Origin: Stentor coeruleus
Lineage: Eukaryota; Ciliophora; Heterotrichea; Heterotrichida; Stentoridae
Assembly: GCA_001970955.1 (NCBI GenBank)
Contig: MPUH01000019.1
Span: 100,475 to 164,474, forward strand
Direction: 5' to 3'
DNA length: 64,000 nt
Below, one piece after another: positions 9,719 to 19,124 of the stretch. The notes under the pieces were generated by a model. It did no database searches and was not told the DNA's origin. It saw only the letters and a list, made by a program, of their open reading frames with translations. The translations under genes and the position numbers were made by a program. The first letter of the stretch is position 1, and every line of letters starts with the position of its first letter.

Positions 9719-10260
9719 ATTTATCACTAATTTTAGCTATGAAGTTATATAAAAAATATAGACACTTATTATTTTTTCTATATAAAATTTGATGAAATAA
9801 CTATAAATAATTATCCTATACAGTAAATATACTAAAAGTACTTTATAAATAAAAACTACATTTTATCTTTAGGTTATATCAAATTTCATAGTTAAGATAA
9901 TATTCTATCCCTGTAATATTACAAAAAATAATAGGTTATTNTACATTTTATCTTTAGGTTATATCAAATTTCATAGTTAAGATAATATTCTATCCCTGTA
10001 ATATTTTTAAATACAACAACANAAAAATAATAGGTTATTGTAAATCTTTTTAACCATCTCAGAATTTTTATCCTAAACTTTAAAAAAAGATCTTAATATA
10101 AACTATCTTTAATAAGCAAATCAAAATACATTTAAAAGCAGAAGAATTATAAAATCTGACATAAAAATCTTAAAGTTCTATTTTTATAATAAAAACAACT
10201 CATCTAAAAATCTTACTAACCCTTTCTATTCAACAAGTCTAAGATTTAATCTATGTATGA
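9719..10260. other. Intergenic spacer with assembly join
   Basis: AT-rich, no gene seen. It contains the duplicated block around the two N bases (described separately). From about 10040 the plus strand is C-rich, as expected for the 3' flank of the minus-strand gene at 10261. Confidence 0.5.
9857..10040. repeat. Exact 64-bp duplication around N bases (assembly join)
   Basis: Bases 9857-9920 are repeated identically at 9942-10005, with N at 9941 and 10022. The short AAAAAATAATAGGTTATT sequence before the first N also recurs after the second. Single N bases between exact duplicates are typical of contig ends that overlap but were not merged. Confidence 0.85.
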
Positions 10261-10512
10261 TTAATTAGAGAGATTCGATCCAAGATATAAATTAGCTTGT
10301 TCTAAAGCTAGTAAAAGCTGTGAGAGTCCTGGTTTATCAACAGCGAATTGTAATGTTTTATCTTTTTCACCTCTATTCAAATCAAACTTGAAATTCGCTA
10401 CAGGAACAGTTGTAGACTCTGTATATTTTCCTATAGTCTGTATATCAATACTCCAACTAGGTTCTCCTTTTACAATCCACTCAGTGTCTCGTTTCTCCAA
10501 GTATTTTTCCAT
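10261..10512 (-). CDS. Small COMM-domain-like protein (COMMD6 size)
   Basis: An 83-residue protein that fits a lone COMM domain: a WSIDIQTIGKY strand, a short acidic turn, NFKFDLNRGEKD and a C-terminal FAVDKPGLSQLLLALEQA helix. COMM proteins act in the Commander complex that sorts endosomal cargo. Human COMMD6 is of the same minimal size. The start ATG at 10512 has stop-rich AT sequence upstream. The Rab1 gene is 106 bp upstream on the same strand. Similarity is by pattern only, so the family call is moderate. Confidence 0.6.
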   Translation of the reverse strand: MEKYLEKRDTEWIVKGEPSWSIDIQTIGKYTESTTVPVANFKFDLNRGEKDKTLQFAVDKPGLSQLLLALEQANLYLGSNLSN

Positions 10513-10618
10513 ATATATTGAATAAGTTTTTGATGATTTAGATTGAGATTATAATAAAAACATAATTTCCAATACCTAAAAATATAAAATCTCAAACCTA
10601 CGTAAAAATATAACCTAA

Positions 10619-11263
10619 TTAGCAACATGATGATTTTTTAGGGACTACCATATTACCTGCAGATATTTTCTCACCACGTACTCTATTTTGAACCCGAGCA
10701 TTTGAAGCAATCTTCCCTTTAATCTCCTGTGCCATAGTCGTAAAAGCTTCTGCCACATTATTTGAACTTTTAGCTGATGTTTCCATAAACTGCACTGAAA
10801 GTTTTGTTGCTAATTCTTGAGCCTCATCTTTCATCACAGCTCTTTTTGTTTCTAAATCAGACTTATTTCCTATAATAATTTTGTTTACATTTTCTGATGC
10901 GTATTTTTCTATTTCACCAAACCAACTATTGATATTTTCGAAACTATTTCTGTCTGTAATATCATAAACAACAATTATCCCATGAGCACCTTTATAATAA
11001 GATGAGGTTATTGTTCGGAATTTTTCCTGTCCTGCTGTATCCCAGATTTGTAATTTGATAACTTTTCCTTCATAGGTTATTGTTCTGATTTTCTGTATAA
11101 AAGTTACAAAGTCTACGCCGATTGTTGAGATAAATGCATCGGTGAAGGAGTCTTCACAAAAACGCATAAGCAAACTGGATTTGCCTACTGATGAATCTCC
11201 TACAAGGAGGATCTTGAATAAATAATCACTGGTTAGGTCTTACAAATTCGAAGATTGCTCCAT
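10619..11263 (-). CDS. RAB1: Rab1/Ypt1-type small GTPase, three exons
   Basis: Three exons (11244-11263, 11108-11228, 10619-11092) encode 204 residues. The first exon supplies MEQSSNF, and splicing at 11229-11243 restores the complete P-loop GDSSVGKS (17-24), which is otherwise cut off from any ATG. Switch I has TIGVDF; switch II has [26 protein letters not shown] and ETSAK complete the nucleotide site; the CC end is a double-prenylation signal. A second intron (11093-11107) contains no stop: unspliced, it would insert VTFIQ between GVDF and KIRTI, which are contiguous in Rab1 proteins. Rab1 controls ER-to-Golgi traffic. The family is certain; Rab1 over Rab8 rests on the YASENVNK segment. Confidence 0.93.
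11093..11107 (-). other. Hidden 15-nt intron revealed by homology
   Basis: Minus-strand GTAACTTTTATACAG, phase 0, no in-frame stop. Translation would give VTFIQ in the middle of the invariant Rab switch I region. It has the A at position 10 shared with the other introns here. Confidence 0.85.
11229..11243 (-). other. 15-nt intron
   Basis: Minus-strand GTAAGACCTAACCAG, phase 2. Removal joins MEQSSNF to [11 protein letters not shown]. Retention gives TAA directly after TTG. Confidence 0.9.
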
Positions 11264-12077
11264 TTATTTCTACTGATTAAGTTTAGGTTTAGGAAAGTGT
11301 ATTAGAAAGAGTGAAGTTTTTTGGATTTTTAGGGTTGTGAAGGATTTTTGTAAGGGTTCTGTTTTTCAATCTACTTGTAGGTATATATAAATCATTTTAT
11401 ATGTTTTATTTGTTTTAATATAAACTTGCTATTAGATATACAATTAATGTTAATTTTTTGATTTTTAGAGTACAGTTTATTTCTTTGATATAATTTAATT
11501 GTATATGTATGAGGTGGAATAAGTAATAGTCAATTGATTTTGCGGATAGATAATTTGGAGATTAGATTTTTGAAATTTTCGAGATAATGATGATGGGGTG
11601 TAAAGAGGAATAATATGATTTGTATATGGTAAGGAATCAGTAAAAAATAGTATAGACATAGATAAAAATCAAAAACTGCTATAAGCTATACTAAATAATT
11701 ATTTAAACATTTTAGTTTACTTATATTCCCACAATTAAAATCTAAATATAATATTACCTTTTAATAACCAAAAGACTACCTATAAAGCTTATTTCTAATA
11801 TAAAATCGATCAACTTATCAGCAAATTCTCACCCAATCACATGATCATCTTTCCTGCTTATCTTTATTACCATTACCATATTTCACATCCAAAAATCTAC
11901 TTTACAATCCTCATAATTCACACATCCAAATCCTAACTTCCACCTATTATATTAAAATCTTTTACACAACCAAAATTCCTTTAAAAGCTGCAATCCTATC
12001 AAATTCAAAATCATATAAAACTAATAAATTCTTTTATTATCAAAATTCTCATATCAACTAACCTTCCATATATAAAA
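11264..12077. other. Divergent intergenic spacer with skew switch
   Basis: No gene found. Bases 11264-11640 are G-rich on the plus strand (upstream of the minus-strand Rab1), while 11700-12077 are C-rich and nearly lack G (upstream of the plus gene). TATATAAAA lies directly before the ATG at 12078. Confidence 0.55.
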
Positions 12078-15000
12078 ATGACTGATAGACTTCCAGGAAA
12101 GTACAGAACCGAGCTTCACACAAAGCCTTGGTTTTTTAGCGGTAGAGTCCCAGACATCAAATACAGCTATACCGTATCTGGTCTAACTCCATCTCCTTAT
12201 CCAATTCGTCCTCGTTCAATAGTTCCAGGTGCCAAAATAAACATCCAACCAATAAAACCCTCTTACATCAATGTAGATGAGTCTAAATCTCAAGACTTCA
12301 AAAGAGAATACCGAGAATACAACTTTCTTAAAGATAACGATGTGCTTTTAACAATAGAACATTGTGACAACTGTGAAGAGCATTCAAGTAGTACCCGACA
12401 CGATCCTGCTAAATACGCTTTTTATGCTCAGTCTATAAAAAACGCTGTCCTTGCAAGATACCCTATGGTTAAAATACTAATGAAGCCTGTGTCAAAACTA
12501 GACCCTGAATCAAATAAAAAACGAATGGGTGCTTTTGAAGTCCAAGTATCAAATAAAACTAAAGGTAAACTTAATGTGAATGTTTTACACTCAAAATTAG
12601 CTTCAAGAAGATGGCCTGATATTAGTGATATTATTGCTAAGCTTAGTAGTTATTTACCAACTTGTCAGTTATCTGTCACAGTATTTGATGAAAACAGTCA
12701 GGATAAAACTTTAAAAGGGTTAAAGGTACTTGTTAGACCTAGACCTGTTGAGATCAAATTACAGAGACCAACTTCATTTATTAGAAAGGATGAACCTTGT
12801 TCTCATTACTCAACATTCAGACCAAAAAGTGCTGCGACAACTAGATCGGTTAAGTCAATGAGGATAATGTCCAGCAGAAGGTTTTCACATAAATCCTTTA
12901 CTAAACCAAAAAACTCAGTTGTTTATGAAAAAGTTACAGACCGCGATGGGACATGTCTTTATGATAATGTCCCTCTTGATGTTTATGAAATTGAAGTTGT
13001 TGAGACTAAAGATTACAAAGGTTCAATAAAAGTTTTTAATACTTTTGAAGAAAAACTGCAAAACTCTAGTTTGAATATTTATATTGGTGTAAAATCACGA
13101 GAAAACTCTAATATAACAGTTTTTCTAAGAGACCCATTATTAAAAGAAGAAGTGTCAAATTCTAAAGTGTCGATATTAAAAGAAGCTGAAATTTACTATC
13201 TAATTGAAGTTAAAAGAGGAGTTTATGAGATAAGTGTACCAAAAGGAGACTATTCTTTAAGTATAATTTCAGGAAGATACAAAGATGTAATCAAAAAAAT
13301 CTCAGCAAACGAAGCGGAAATTGTGATTTCTGAGAACCTTGAGCTTAAAAAAACAAAAGAAATGACAGTATTAACTTATGATGCTACAACCGGAGAAAGT
13401 ATAAGCGGAGTTATCGTCGAGCTAACAATTAACAACAACGCCAAATATGAAGGGTTTACCAAATCAGGAAAACATAGTTTCAAACTTGAAGAATCAGGTT
13501 TTTATTATATAAAATCAAGGATAAGAGGATACTGTAAATCAAAAATCTCAATGGTAATTGGAAATAATGATATATGCAATATAGTCATACCTTTAGTCCC
13601 TTTAAATACTGATTATCCTGTTATAGTTGCATCATGGGGGAGGTTTTGTGATGATATCGAAATCTATGGTCAATCAAAAAGTCTATCTTTAAGCTTACAA
13701 AACCCTCGTATTGATGGGTTTAATCTTATAGATTTAATGAAATCTCATGGTTTTGCTACTATTATTATTTTAGATGATACTCAAGATTTAAGGGTTACTA
13801 TTAAAGGACTTACTAATGAATTATCATCATTTAATGGAATGACATATTCTGGGCTTAATATCCAGTTTTATTGCTGGAGACGATTTGTCACATGCATTAA
13901 ACCTTCTTCTGGAAGTGGAGAATGGTGGGATGTAGGAATTTATTCAGGTGAAAGGAAGGATTTTATTGAAACAAATTTTATTAGCAACTATAAAATCCCT
14001 ATTTATGATTTTTTTCAAGATGTTACTAATATTATTAGACATACTCAAGCAGCGGATTCTGTTGCTGATGCGTTTCAGTTTATAAATGGAGTGACGAAAA
14101 ATATGAGTTATGGGAAAGATGTGTTTTTATCTCCAGAAATTTTTAAGAAAAACATACAGAATTTTGTGTCGAATGAATTTTTGAGTATTTTATGTATGGC
14201 GCTTAACAGTCCTGATGGAGTTAGTTTGAATTTTTTGAATAATCGATATGGAAGATATGCTGGAGCAGGGAAGTGTCCTTATAAAAAAATTGAAGAGTTT
14301 ATAAGTGAACTTGGGTTAGGAAAAGAGGATGAGGATGATTTCAGAGGGTTGATTGAAGAAATTTGGCTTGCGAGGTTCCCTGAGAGTTGGGAGGTTATGA
14401 AAAACAGCAGCGGAGATATTGTATACAAAAGCTTGGATGGAGAAGTATCAAAAGAACATCCTAATATTGTTATATGCAGGAAAAAAATACTTAATATCCG
14501 AAAAGAAGAAATGAAAGTTAAACAAAAAGCTATAGAGCCAGTTAAAAAGCAAGAAGTTGTAAGGGCAGTTCCTGAACCTCATGCCCAAAGCCTGAGAAGC
14601 TCAAAGAGCCCAAAGAGCCCAAAAAGTCCAAAGAGTTCTAAAAGTTCTAAAAGTTCTAAAAAATCAAATGACTCGTACAAAAAAAAGAACAAGGAAAAAT
14701 CTTATAGCTCAAGCAGCTCAGACCATGAAGAAGACAATGAGAAATTTCTACAAAATGTCAACAGTCAATGTGAAAAACTAGCAGAACTCGCTTTACAAAA
14801 CATAGAACTCTATGAAAACCATGGGAAAATAGACAAGGATATCCATAGCCAGCTTATAGAAAAAATAACAAACTACTTGACAAGTTTTGATGAGCAGCTT
14901 CAAGTAGCATCAGATAGTAAAACAAAAGAAATTTTCAATTTCTGGAAAAGTAAATTCCTAGAAATTAAAGCCAATTTAGAAAGCATGGATATTCATAGTA

Positions 15001-15128
15001 AAAAAACTAAAGAAAGCAAAAAACACTCAGATAAAAAGTCCTCAAGCTCTTCATCAGACAAGAAATCCTCAAGTTCTTCATTGGATAAAAGCAAAGATAG
15101 TAGTTTTAATAAGAAGGATAATGATTAA
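12078..15128 (+). CDS. Large protein with SelW/Rdx-like domain and CEP164-type WW motif
   Basis: A 1016-residue protein. Around residues 88-185 it has the layout of the Rdx (selenoprotein W-like) thioredoxin-fold family: a CDNC redox-type motif (C96, C99), then GAFEV near 151, and LHSKLASRRWPD near 170-182. The middle (about 200-505) is beta-rich with repeated strand-turn units resembling carboxypeptidase-regulatory or CNA-B-like folds. Near 740-796 the pattern LGLGKEDEDDFRGLIEEIW then FPESWEV...EHP resembles the helical lead-in plus WW motif of CEP164-type centriolar proteins, although the second Trp is replaced. The tail is Ser/Lys-rich. The next gene starts 21 bp downstream. A ciliary role is inferred; a redox activity is plausible from the CxxC. 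Confidence 0.82.
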   Translation: MTDRLPGKYRTELHTKPWFFSGRVPDIKYSYTVSGLTPSPYPIRPRSIVPGAKINIQPIKPSYINVDESKSQDFKREYREYNFLKDNDVLLTIEHCDNCEEHSSSTRHDPAKYAFYAQSIKNAVLARYPMVKILMKPVSKLDPESNKKRMGAFEVQVSNKTKGKLNVNVLHSKLASRRWPDISDIIAKLSSYLPTCQLSVTVFDENSQDKTLKGLKVLVRPRPVEIKLQRPTSFIRKDEPCSHYSTFRPKSAATTRSVKSMRIMSSRRFSHKSFTKPKNSVVYEKVTDRDGTCLYDNVPLDVYEIEVVETKDYKGSIKVFNTFEEKLQNSSLNIYIGVKSRENSNITVFLRDPLLKEEVSNSKVSILKEAEIYYLIEVKRGVYEISVPKGDYSLSIISGRYKDVIKKISANEAEIVISENLELKKTKEMTVLTYDATTGESISGVIVELTINNNAKYEGFTKSGKHSFKLEESGFYYIKSRIRGYCKSKISMVIGNNDICNIVIPLVPLNTDYPVIVASWGRFCDDIEIYGQSKSLSLSLQNPRIDGFNLIDLMKSHGFATIIILDDTQDLRVTIKGLTNELSSFNGMTYSGLNIQFYCWRRFVTCIKPSSGSGEWWDVGIYSGERKDFIETNFISNYKIPIYDFFQDVTNIIRHTQAADSVADAFQFINGVTKNMSYGKDVFLSPEIFKKNIQNFVSNEFLSILCMALNSPDGVSLNFLNNRYGRYAGAGKCPYKKIEEFISELGLGKEDEDDFRGLIEEIWLARFPESWEVMKNSSGDIVYKSLDGEVSKEHPNIVICRKKILNIRKEEMKVKQKAIEPVKKQEVVRAVPEPHAQSLRSSKSPKSPKSPKSSKSSKSSKKSNDSYKKKNKEKSYSSSSSDHEEDNEKFLQNVNSQCEKLAELALQNIELYENHGKIDKDIHSQLIEKITNYLTSFDEQLQVASDSKTKEIFNFWKSKFLEIKANLESMDIHSKKTKESKKHSDKKSSSSSSDKKSSSSSLDKSKDSSFNKKDND

Positions 15129-15149
15129 TAGTTAGTAATTATTAATATT

Positions 15150-15761
15150 ATGCAAGCCAAAGAAAAGAACATAGAAGATAAGCTTTTTTGTATGAAACGA
15201 AAGATATGGGCATTGATTATCTATATTTTCCAAGCAATTATCCTTGTGCTTATGCTAGGAGCATTTGGGTCAAATCGATGGGTACGTCATGGTGATGGGG
15301 ATAACAAATGGACAGGAGGACTTTTAAGAATAACTACAGGGCCAAAAGATTGGGAAGATGTCGAATATATCGACATGGCAGAATCTTGTGATTTAATTGA
15401 TGTCCCTTGTGAAGTTTTTAGTTCTTTAAAATCAGGTGGGGCTGCATTTTGCTTTTTTGAAGTTATCGCATATATTAGCACTATTATCTGGATGACCAAA
15501 ATAACGTTTATAATTCTACAAAGGCCATTCCTTGATAATATCATAGTTTATATTTGGCCAGGTGTTGGTCTAGGGTGTCATATTTTAGGTGAAATAATAT
15601 GGTCTGGAGTGACTAAAGCGAAATTTGATGGGAATTGCAAAAACTATAAAGAAAAAGAACTCTGTAGCACTGAAGGTCCTGCAGTAGTCCTTACAGTTAC
15701 ATGTCTTTATATAGTTGCTTTTGCTTTATTCATAGTATTTTATATCAAAAGATTCGAATAA
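15150..15761 (+). CDS. Four-TM membrane protein
   Basis: A 203-residue protein with four predicted membrane helices (about 18-42, 98-120, 128-150, 177-198). The large first loop has a WTGG segment and two Cys residues, and the second loop has Cys pairs (GNCKNY, ELCST). This layout is that of tetraspan proteins of claudin/PMP22 shape, but the W-GLW-C-C signature is not clearly present. Its ATG lies only 21 bp after the stop of the large upstream gene, and it converges on the gene at 15800. I do not assign a family. Confidence 0.75.
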   Translation: MQAKEKNIEDKLFCMKRKIWALIIYIFQAIILVLMLGAFGSNRWVRHGDGDNKWTGGLLRITTGPKDWEDVEYIDMAESCDLIDVPCEVFSSLKSGGAAFCFFEVIAYISTIIWMTKITFIILQRPFLDNIIVYIWPGVGLGCHILGEIIWSGVTKAKFDGNCKNYKEKELCSTEGPAVVLTVTCLYIVAFALFIVFYIKRFE

Positions 15762-15799
15762 TAATTATTCATAGAATATACAAACTAGGATAATATTTA

Positions 15800-16636
15800 T
15801 TAGAAATCATCGTCAATATATCTGACAAAAGATAACCTATGGTCTTTTTGAGGGGAAAAGTTAGGCATTTCACTTTCTAAATTGGGGAAGATTGTTGAAA
15901 CTGAGTTTTCTATACAAAGAGGTAGTTCGTGGATTGTGGCAAAACTGTCCATTAAAGATCCTTGGTAGTCTGAAATAGTTCGAAAAGTGTCTTCTAAAGG
16001 CTTTTTTGATATGATTTGGCGCCTTTGAGGAAGAGGAATGGATGTTGGGATTGATGGAGGGGTGTGTGGAGGTGTTGGGGTTGGGAATTTTGATGATGTC
16101 TGCTTGTAGGTATCTTCAAGAAAGTGTGATAAAGAGCTAGTTGATGCAGTAATTGATGGTCCTTTTACTATAGAAGCTGCGATATCTGATATATGAACTA
16201 CACGACTATAATCAGAAGTTTGGGTTATTTCACTGGGTGAACATTTTAGATCTTCTTTTTTGGGAAGCTTCAGATGGTCAAGGACTTCAAATAGAATTTT
16301 TTCGATTTTGAAATTTTTATCGAAATTAAGGTTTAATGATTTTACCAACTCAAGAATTTGATTAAAGCCCTTTTTCGCGATTTTATATGATGATTCTATT
16401 TGTTTTTCTAATTCATTTTTCTCAGCATATAAGAGTTTATTTTCAGTTTGAATTTTAAGAACTTTTTTTTCAAACAAGTCAATTTGTCGTACAAGGTCCA
16501 TTTGTCGAAAGTTCCATTCAGTAGCAGCTTCTTTTTGAAGTGATTCGTACTCTTCAGTTAATGCTTTACTTCTTGCTCTTTCATTGTCGAAAGCTTGCTT
16601 CCATTTGGAAACTTCTGAAATACATTGTTTCTTCAT
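15800..16636 (-). CDS. Coiled-coil protein with Pro/Ser-rich C-terminus
   Basis: A 278-residue protein. Residues 1-90 form a charged coiled coil (SKWKQAFDNERARSKALTEEY...). Residues about 130-210 are Ser/Thr/Pro-rich with a TPTPPHTPPSIP segment, a plausible proline-directed phosphorylation or SH3-type binding region. No membrane or catalytic motif is seen, and I do not recognise a family. The start ATG at 16636 is the first Met of the helix, with stops upstream. Confidence 0.75.
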   Translation of the reverse strand: MKKQCISEVSKWKQAFDNERARSKALTEEYESLQKEAATEWNFRQMDLVRQIDLFEKKVLKIQTENKLLYAEKNELEKQIESSYKIAKKGFNQILELVKSLNLNFDKNFKIEKILFEVLDHLKLPKKEDLKCSPSEITQTSDYSRVVHISDIAASIVKGPSITASTSSLSHFLEDTYKQTSSKFPTPTPPHTPPSIPTSIPLPQRRQIISKKPLEDTFRTISDYQGSLMDSFATIHELPLCIENSVSTIFPNLESEMPNFSPQKDHRLSFVRYIDDDF

Positions 16637-17139
16637 TTCAAGTTTATTTATTATAATCTCATTAACGATTTTTATAGTTTAAGTAGAAACTAGAAAACTA
16701 ATTCTCTAACTTTAGAGTTTATTCAAATCTTAATTTTCTAATAAACTACTTTTAAAAGATTAGCGGCTTTCTTTATAATAATAAACTGCTCCCAAAATTT
16801 TATATTCAAAAAACAACACCTAATTAATATTTAAATTCTCATATTCAACCACAAATCTATAAATCTTAATTACATATTCAATCCTAATAACTCATAAATC
16901 CTATTTTCTACTAACAACTCTCACCTATTCTAAAAATTATTCATTCTACGAAAAAAATAAACTTCTCAAATATCCCAAAAAATTTATCCTAACCATAAAA
17001 AAAACAGCATCATAAACTTAAAGATAAACTCTCCTATCCAAAATTCAACAACAAAATATCCTATTTTCCTACTAAATTTTTATATAAAAGATATATGTAA
17101 ACCTTTATAATATCTTTGGTGCATAAGTTTAAACACTAA
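16637..17139. other. Intergenic spacer, no gene
   Basis: AT-rich. From about 16780 to 17080 the plus strand is C-rich and nearly G-free, matching the 3' flank of the minus-strand globin gene at 17140. Confidence 0.5.
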
Positions 17140-17517
17140 TTAATGAGTTTCAACATCAGCTCTTATTGAAGATATTGCTTCACCAAATTGCTGTGCCGTG
17201 TAGCTTGTAGCTCCTAAATCTTTTGATGCTTCTTCATATATTGATACTAAAAGGTTGAATTCATGCTTTGTTATGCCTGATGTTGAAGGTGTTCCAATAA
17301 TAAAATCTTTTCCAAGTAAAGTTCCTTCGTTGACTGGGGTTTCTTTTTTAATCAAGGAGATCATTAGAGCTGTCTCTCTATGTTTAAGTTCTTCTAAATT
17401 CAAACCATTGTACCTGTTTTTTATTCTGGGGTCTTCAAGTGCTCGTTTGTAGTACTCGTCAACTATTTTACCGACTCCTGATTCACCTCCAAGCTTTTCT
17501 AAGAGACTATCTTCCAT
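17140..17517 (-). CDS. Truncated haemoglobin (group I-like)
   Basis: A 125-residue 2-on-2 globin. The N-terminus LLEKLGGESGVGKIVDEYYKRALEDPRIK matches the start of group I truncated haemoglobins, including the GG turn and the YY at the B10 region. The His in GITKHEFNLLV is the likely proximal haem ligand (F8), followed by the SKDLG...QFGEAISSIRADVE H helix. Such globins bind O2 or NO, and related single-domain forms occur in Paramecium and Tetrahymena. The length is normal for the family. The specific ligand role here is unknown. Confidence 0.88.
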   Translation of the reverse strand: MEDSLLEKLGGESGVGKIVDEYYKRALEDPRIKNRYNGLNLEELKHRETALMISLIKKETPVNEGTLLGKDFIIGTPSTSGITKHEFNLLVSIYEEASKDLGATSYTAQQFGEAISSIRADVETH

Positions 17518-17880
17518 TTATTTTAGTTTTAGTTAAGATAAGCATATAAATATAAGGTTCATGGGCTTTTTACTAAACCCAAGTCACAATTTCAGTTACC
17601 TAAAATAGTAAAAGTAAATTCCCATCCCAAAACTACTCAGGAATCTCTAAATTCCATATTTTATCATAAAGCTTACCCCTTAAATCACTTTTCACATAAA
17701 TCCCTTTAACTCAAAATACTACAACCCCCACAAAAATCAACACTACCTTCAAAAAAATCTCCAAAATCCATATATAAAAACTAATCATAAAAATATAAAA
17801 TTCAATCTTTTCAATCAACCCCAAAACAAAATCTCAACATTTTCTTCCTTAAACCATTTCTTAGCATAATCTTCTAATAA
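17518..17880. other. Divergent intergenic spacer
   Basis: Between divergent starts at 17517 and 17881. A short G-rich part (to about 17570) gives way to a C-rich, G-poor tract up to the ATG at 17881. No gene seen. Confidence 0.5.
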
Positions 17881-18663
17881 ATGCAAAATCGTCCAAACAC
17901 AGCAATGGGATTTACAGATTGTCCTCTTAATGATAGTGAAATCGACATGATTCCAGAGTGTTACCACTACTCTAACAAATGTATCTGCTTCATGTGTACT
18001 TGTGGAAAGCATATCTGTCCTTCACAAAGGCGAGTAATAGCAACAAAACATTCATACAAAAGCAGTTATAGACGATCTTTCTCAAGACCATCAATGACCC
18101 CAACACCCCCAAAATCTCAAATAACCTATCGACGAAATGAACAGAAGATGGATTTAGAGACTGAGTATATGAAAAAATACCCTGGATTTACAGTTGAATA
18201 TGTACCTATAGAAGAAAAATCTACTCCTAGATTTAATCTTAAACTTGATACTGCTACTCAATATAAAGTTGATTATCCTAATTGGGGACCAGTAGATTAT
18301 TTTCATACAAAACGTCCTCAACATCCACATCATGATACAAAACTTAAGTTCCAAGCTGTGACTTCTTATGAGTATTTTTATCAACCTGTTAAAATACCAG
18401 AATCTATGAAGAAAATGCAAACAAATATGATTAAGGGGAGTAAATTTGCCATGCCTATGCAGTCATCTTCACAAAGAGATTATAAGAAATTCTCGAATGA
18501 TTATCTTGCCAAACATGAACAGAAAAAAGTGGAGGAGTATAAACCTCTTAATTATAATCCGAATCAGTTTAAAAGCACTAGTCATGCTACGTATGTAAAA
18601 AGTGGGAGTAAGAAAAAGGACCCAAATGTTATTAGAAAACTTGCAATGCTTAATGCTAAATAA
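17881..18663 (+). CDS. SAXO/FAM154-type axonemal microtubule-binding protein
   Basis: A 260-residue protein. The N-terminal Cys cluster CICFMCTCGKHIC (C34-C46) matches the start of the stabiliser-of-axonemal-microtubules (SAXO) family. Behind it are several Mn-type modules built on a T/S-x-Y-x-x-x-Y/F pattern: TEYMKKYPGF, TQYKVDYPNW, TSYEYFYQP, SQRDYKKFS and SHATYVKSG. SAXO proteins bind and stabilise doublet microtubules as inner microtubule proteins. The start is the first ATG after the C-rich upstream tract. The family assignment is strong. Confidence 0.88.
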   Translation: MQNRPNTAMGFTDCPLNDSEIDMIPECYHYSNKCICFMCTCGKHICPSQRRVIATKHSYKSSYRRSFSRPSMTPTPPKSQITYRRNEQKMDLETEYMKKYPGFTVEYVPIEEKSTPRFNLKLDTATQYKVDYPNWGPVDYFHTKRPQHPHHDTKLKFQAVTSYEYFYQPVKIPESMKKMQTNMIKGSKFAMPMQSSSQRDYKKFSNDYLAKHEQKKVEEYKPLNYNPNQFKSTSHATYVKSGSKKKDPNVIRKLAMLNAK

Positions 18664-19124
18664 AATTATAATTAAGTTTAGTATTGTGAAAGCTTATGGG
18701 AATGATTAAGGGTAGATTTGTTGCTAGAAGAAACAGCCATTATTAATTAGGAACTAACTAAATATGATCTTGCCAGATACAGGTAGAGTTTGCTGCTAAG
18801 AGACTTTATGATTAGTCAGTTAAGGATTGAAAAGGCCTGAAAAATTTTGAAAGTCTCAACAGCCTGTTGTGAACTGGGCCAAAATTTGTGTGATGAAGAT
18901 ATTTAGAAGTAGTAAAATTAATCAAAACAGCAAACTAGGATGTTTAATATCTGGTTGTATGGAACTTACTAGAGCAAGGTAAATCAAACTTACTTTTAAT
19001 AATAAGTTTATTAAATTAACTTCATATATAAATCTTCCTTGGTATAAAAATCTTCACAACAACCTTAACCCAATAATTAAAAAAACCACACATTCTGATT
19101 TATATTCCATAATATTTATACTAT
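18664..19124. other. Convergent spacer with inverted repeat
   Basis: Bases 18664-18960 are less AT-rich than other spacers and have no open frame of note. An 8-bp inverted repeat (18842-18849 AAATTTTG, 18880-18887 CAAAATTT) encloses a second one (CAACA-GCC-TGTTG, 18857-18869), so a nested hairpin is possible. From about 19020 the strand becomes C-rich, matching the 3' flank of the minus gene. A small RNA gene or a shared 3' processing region could explain this; neither is proven. Confidence 0.3.
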
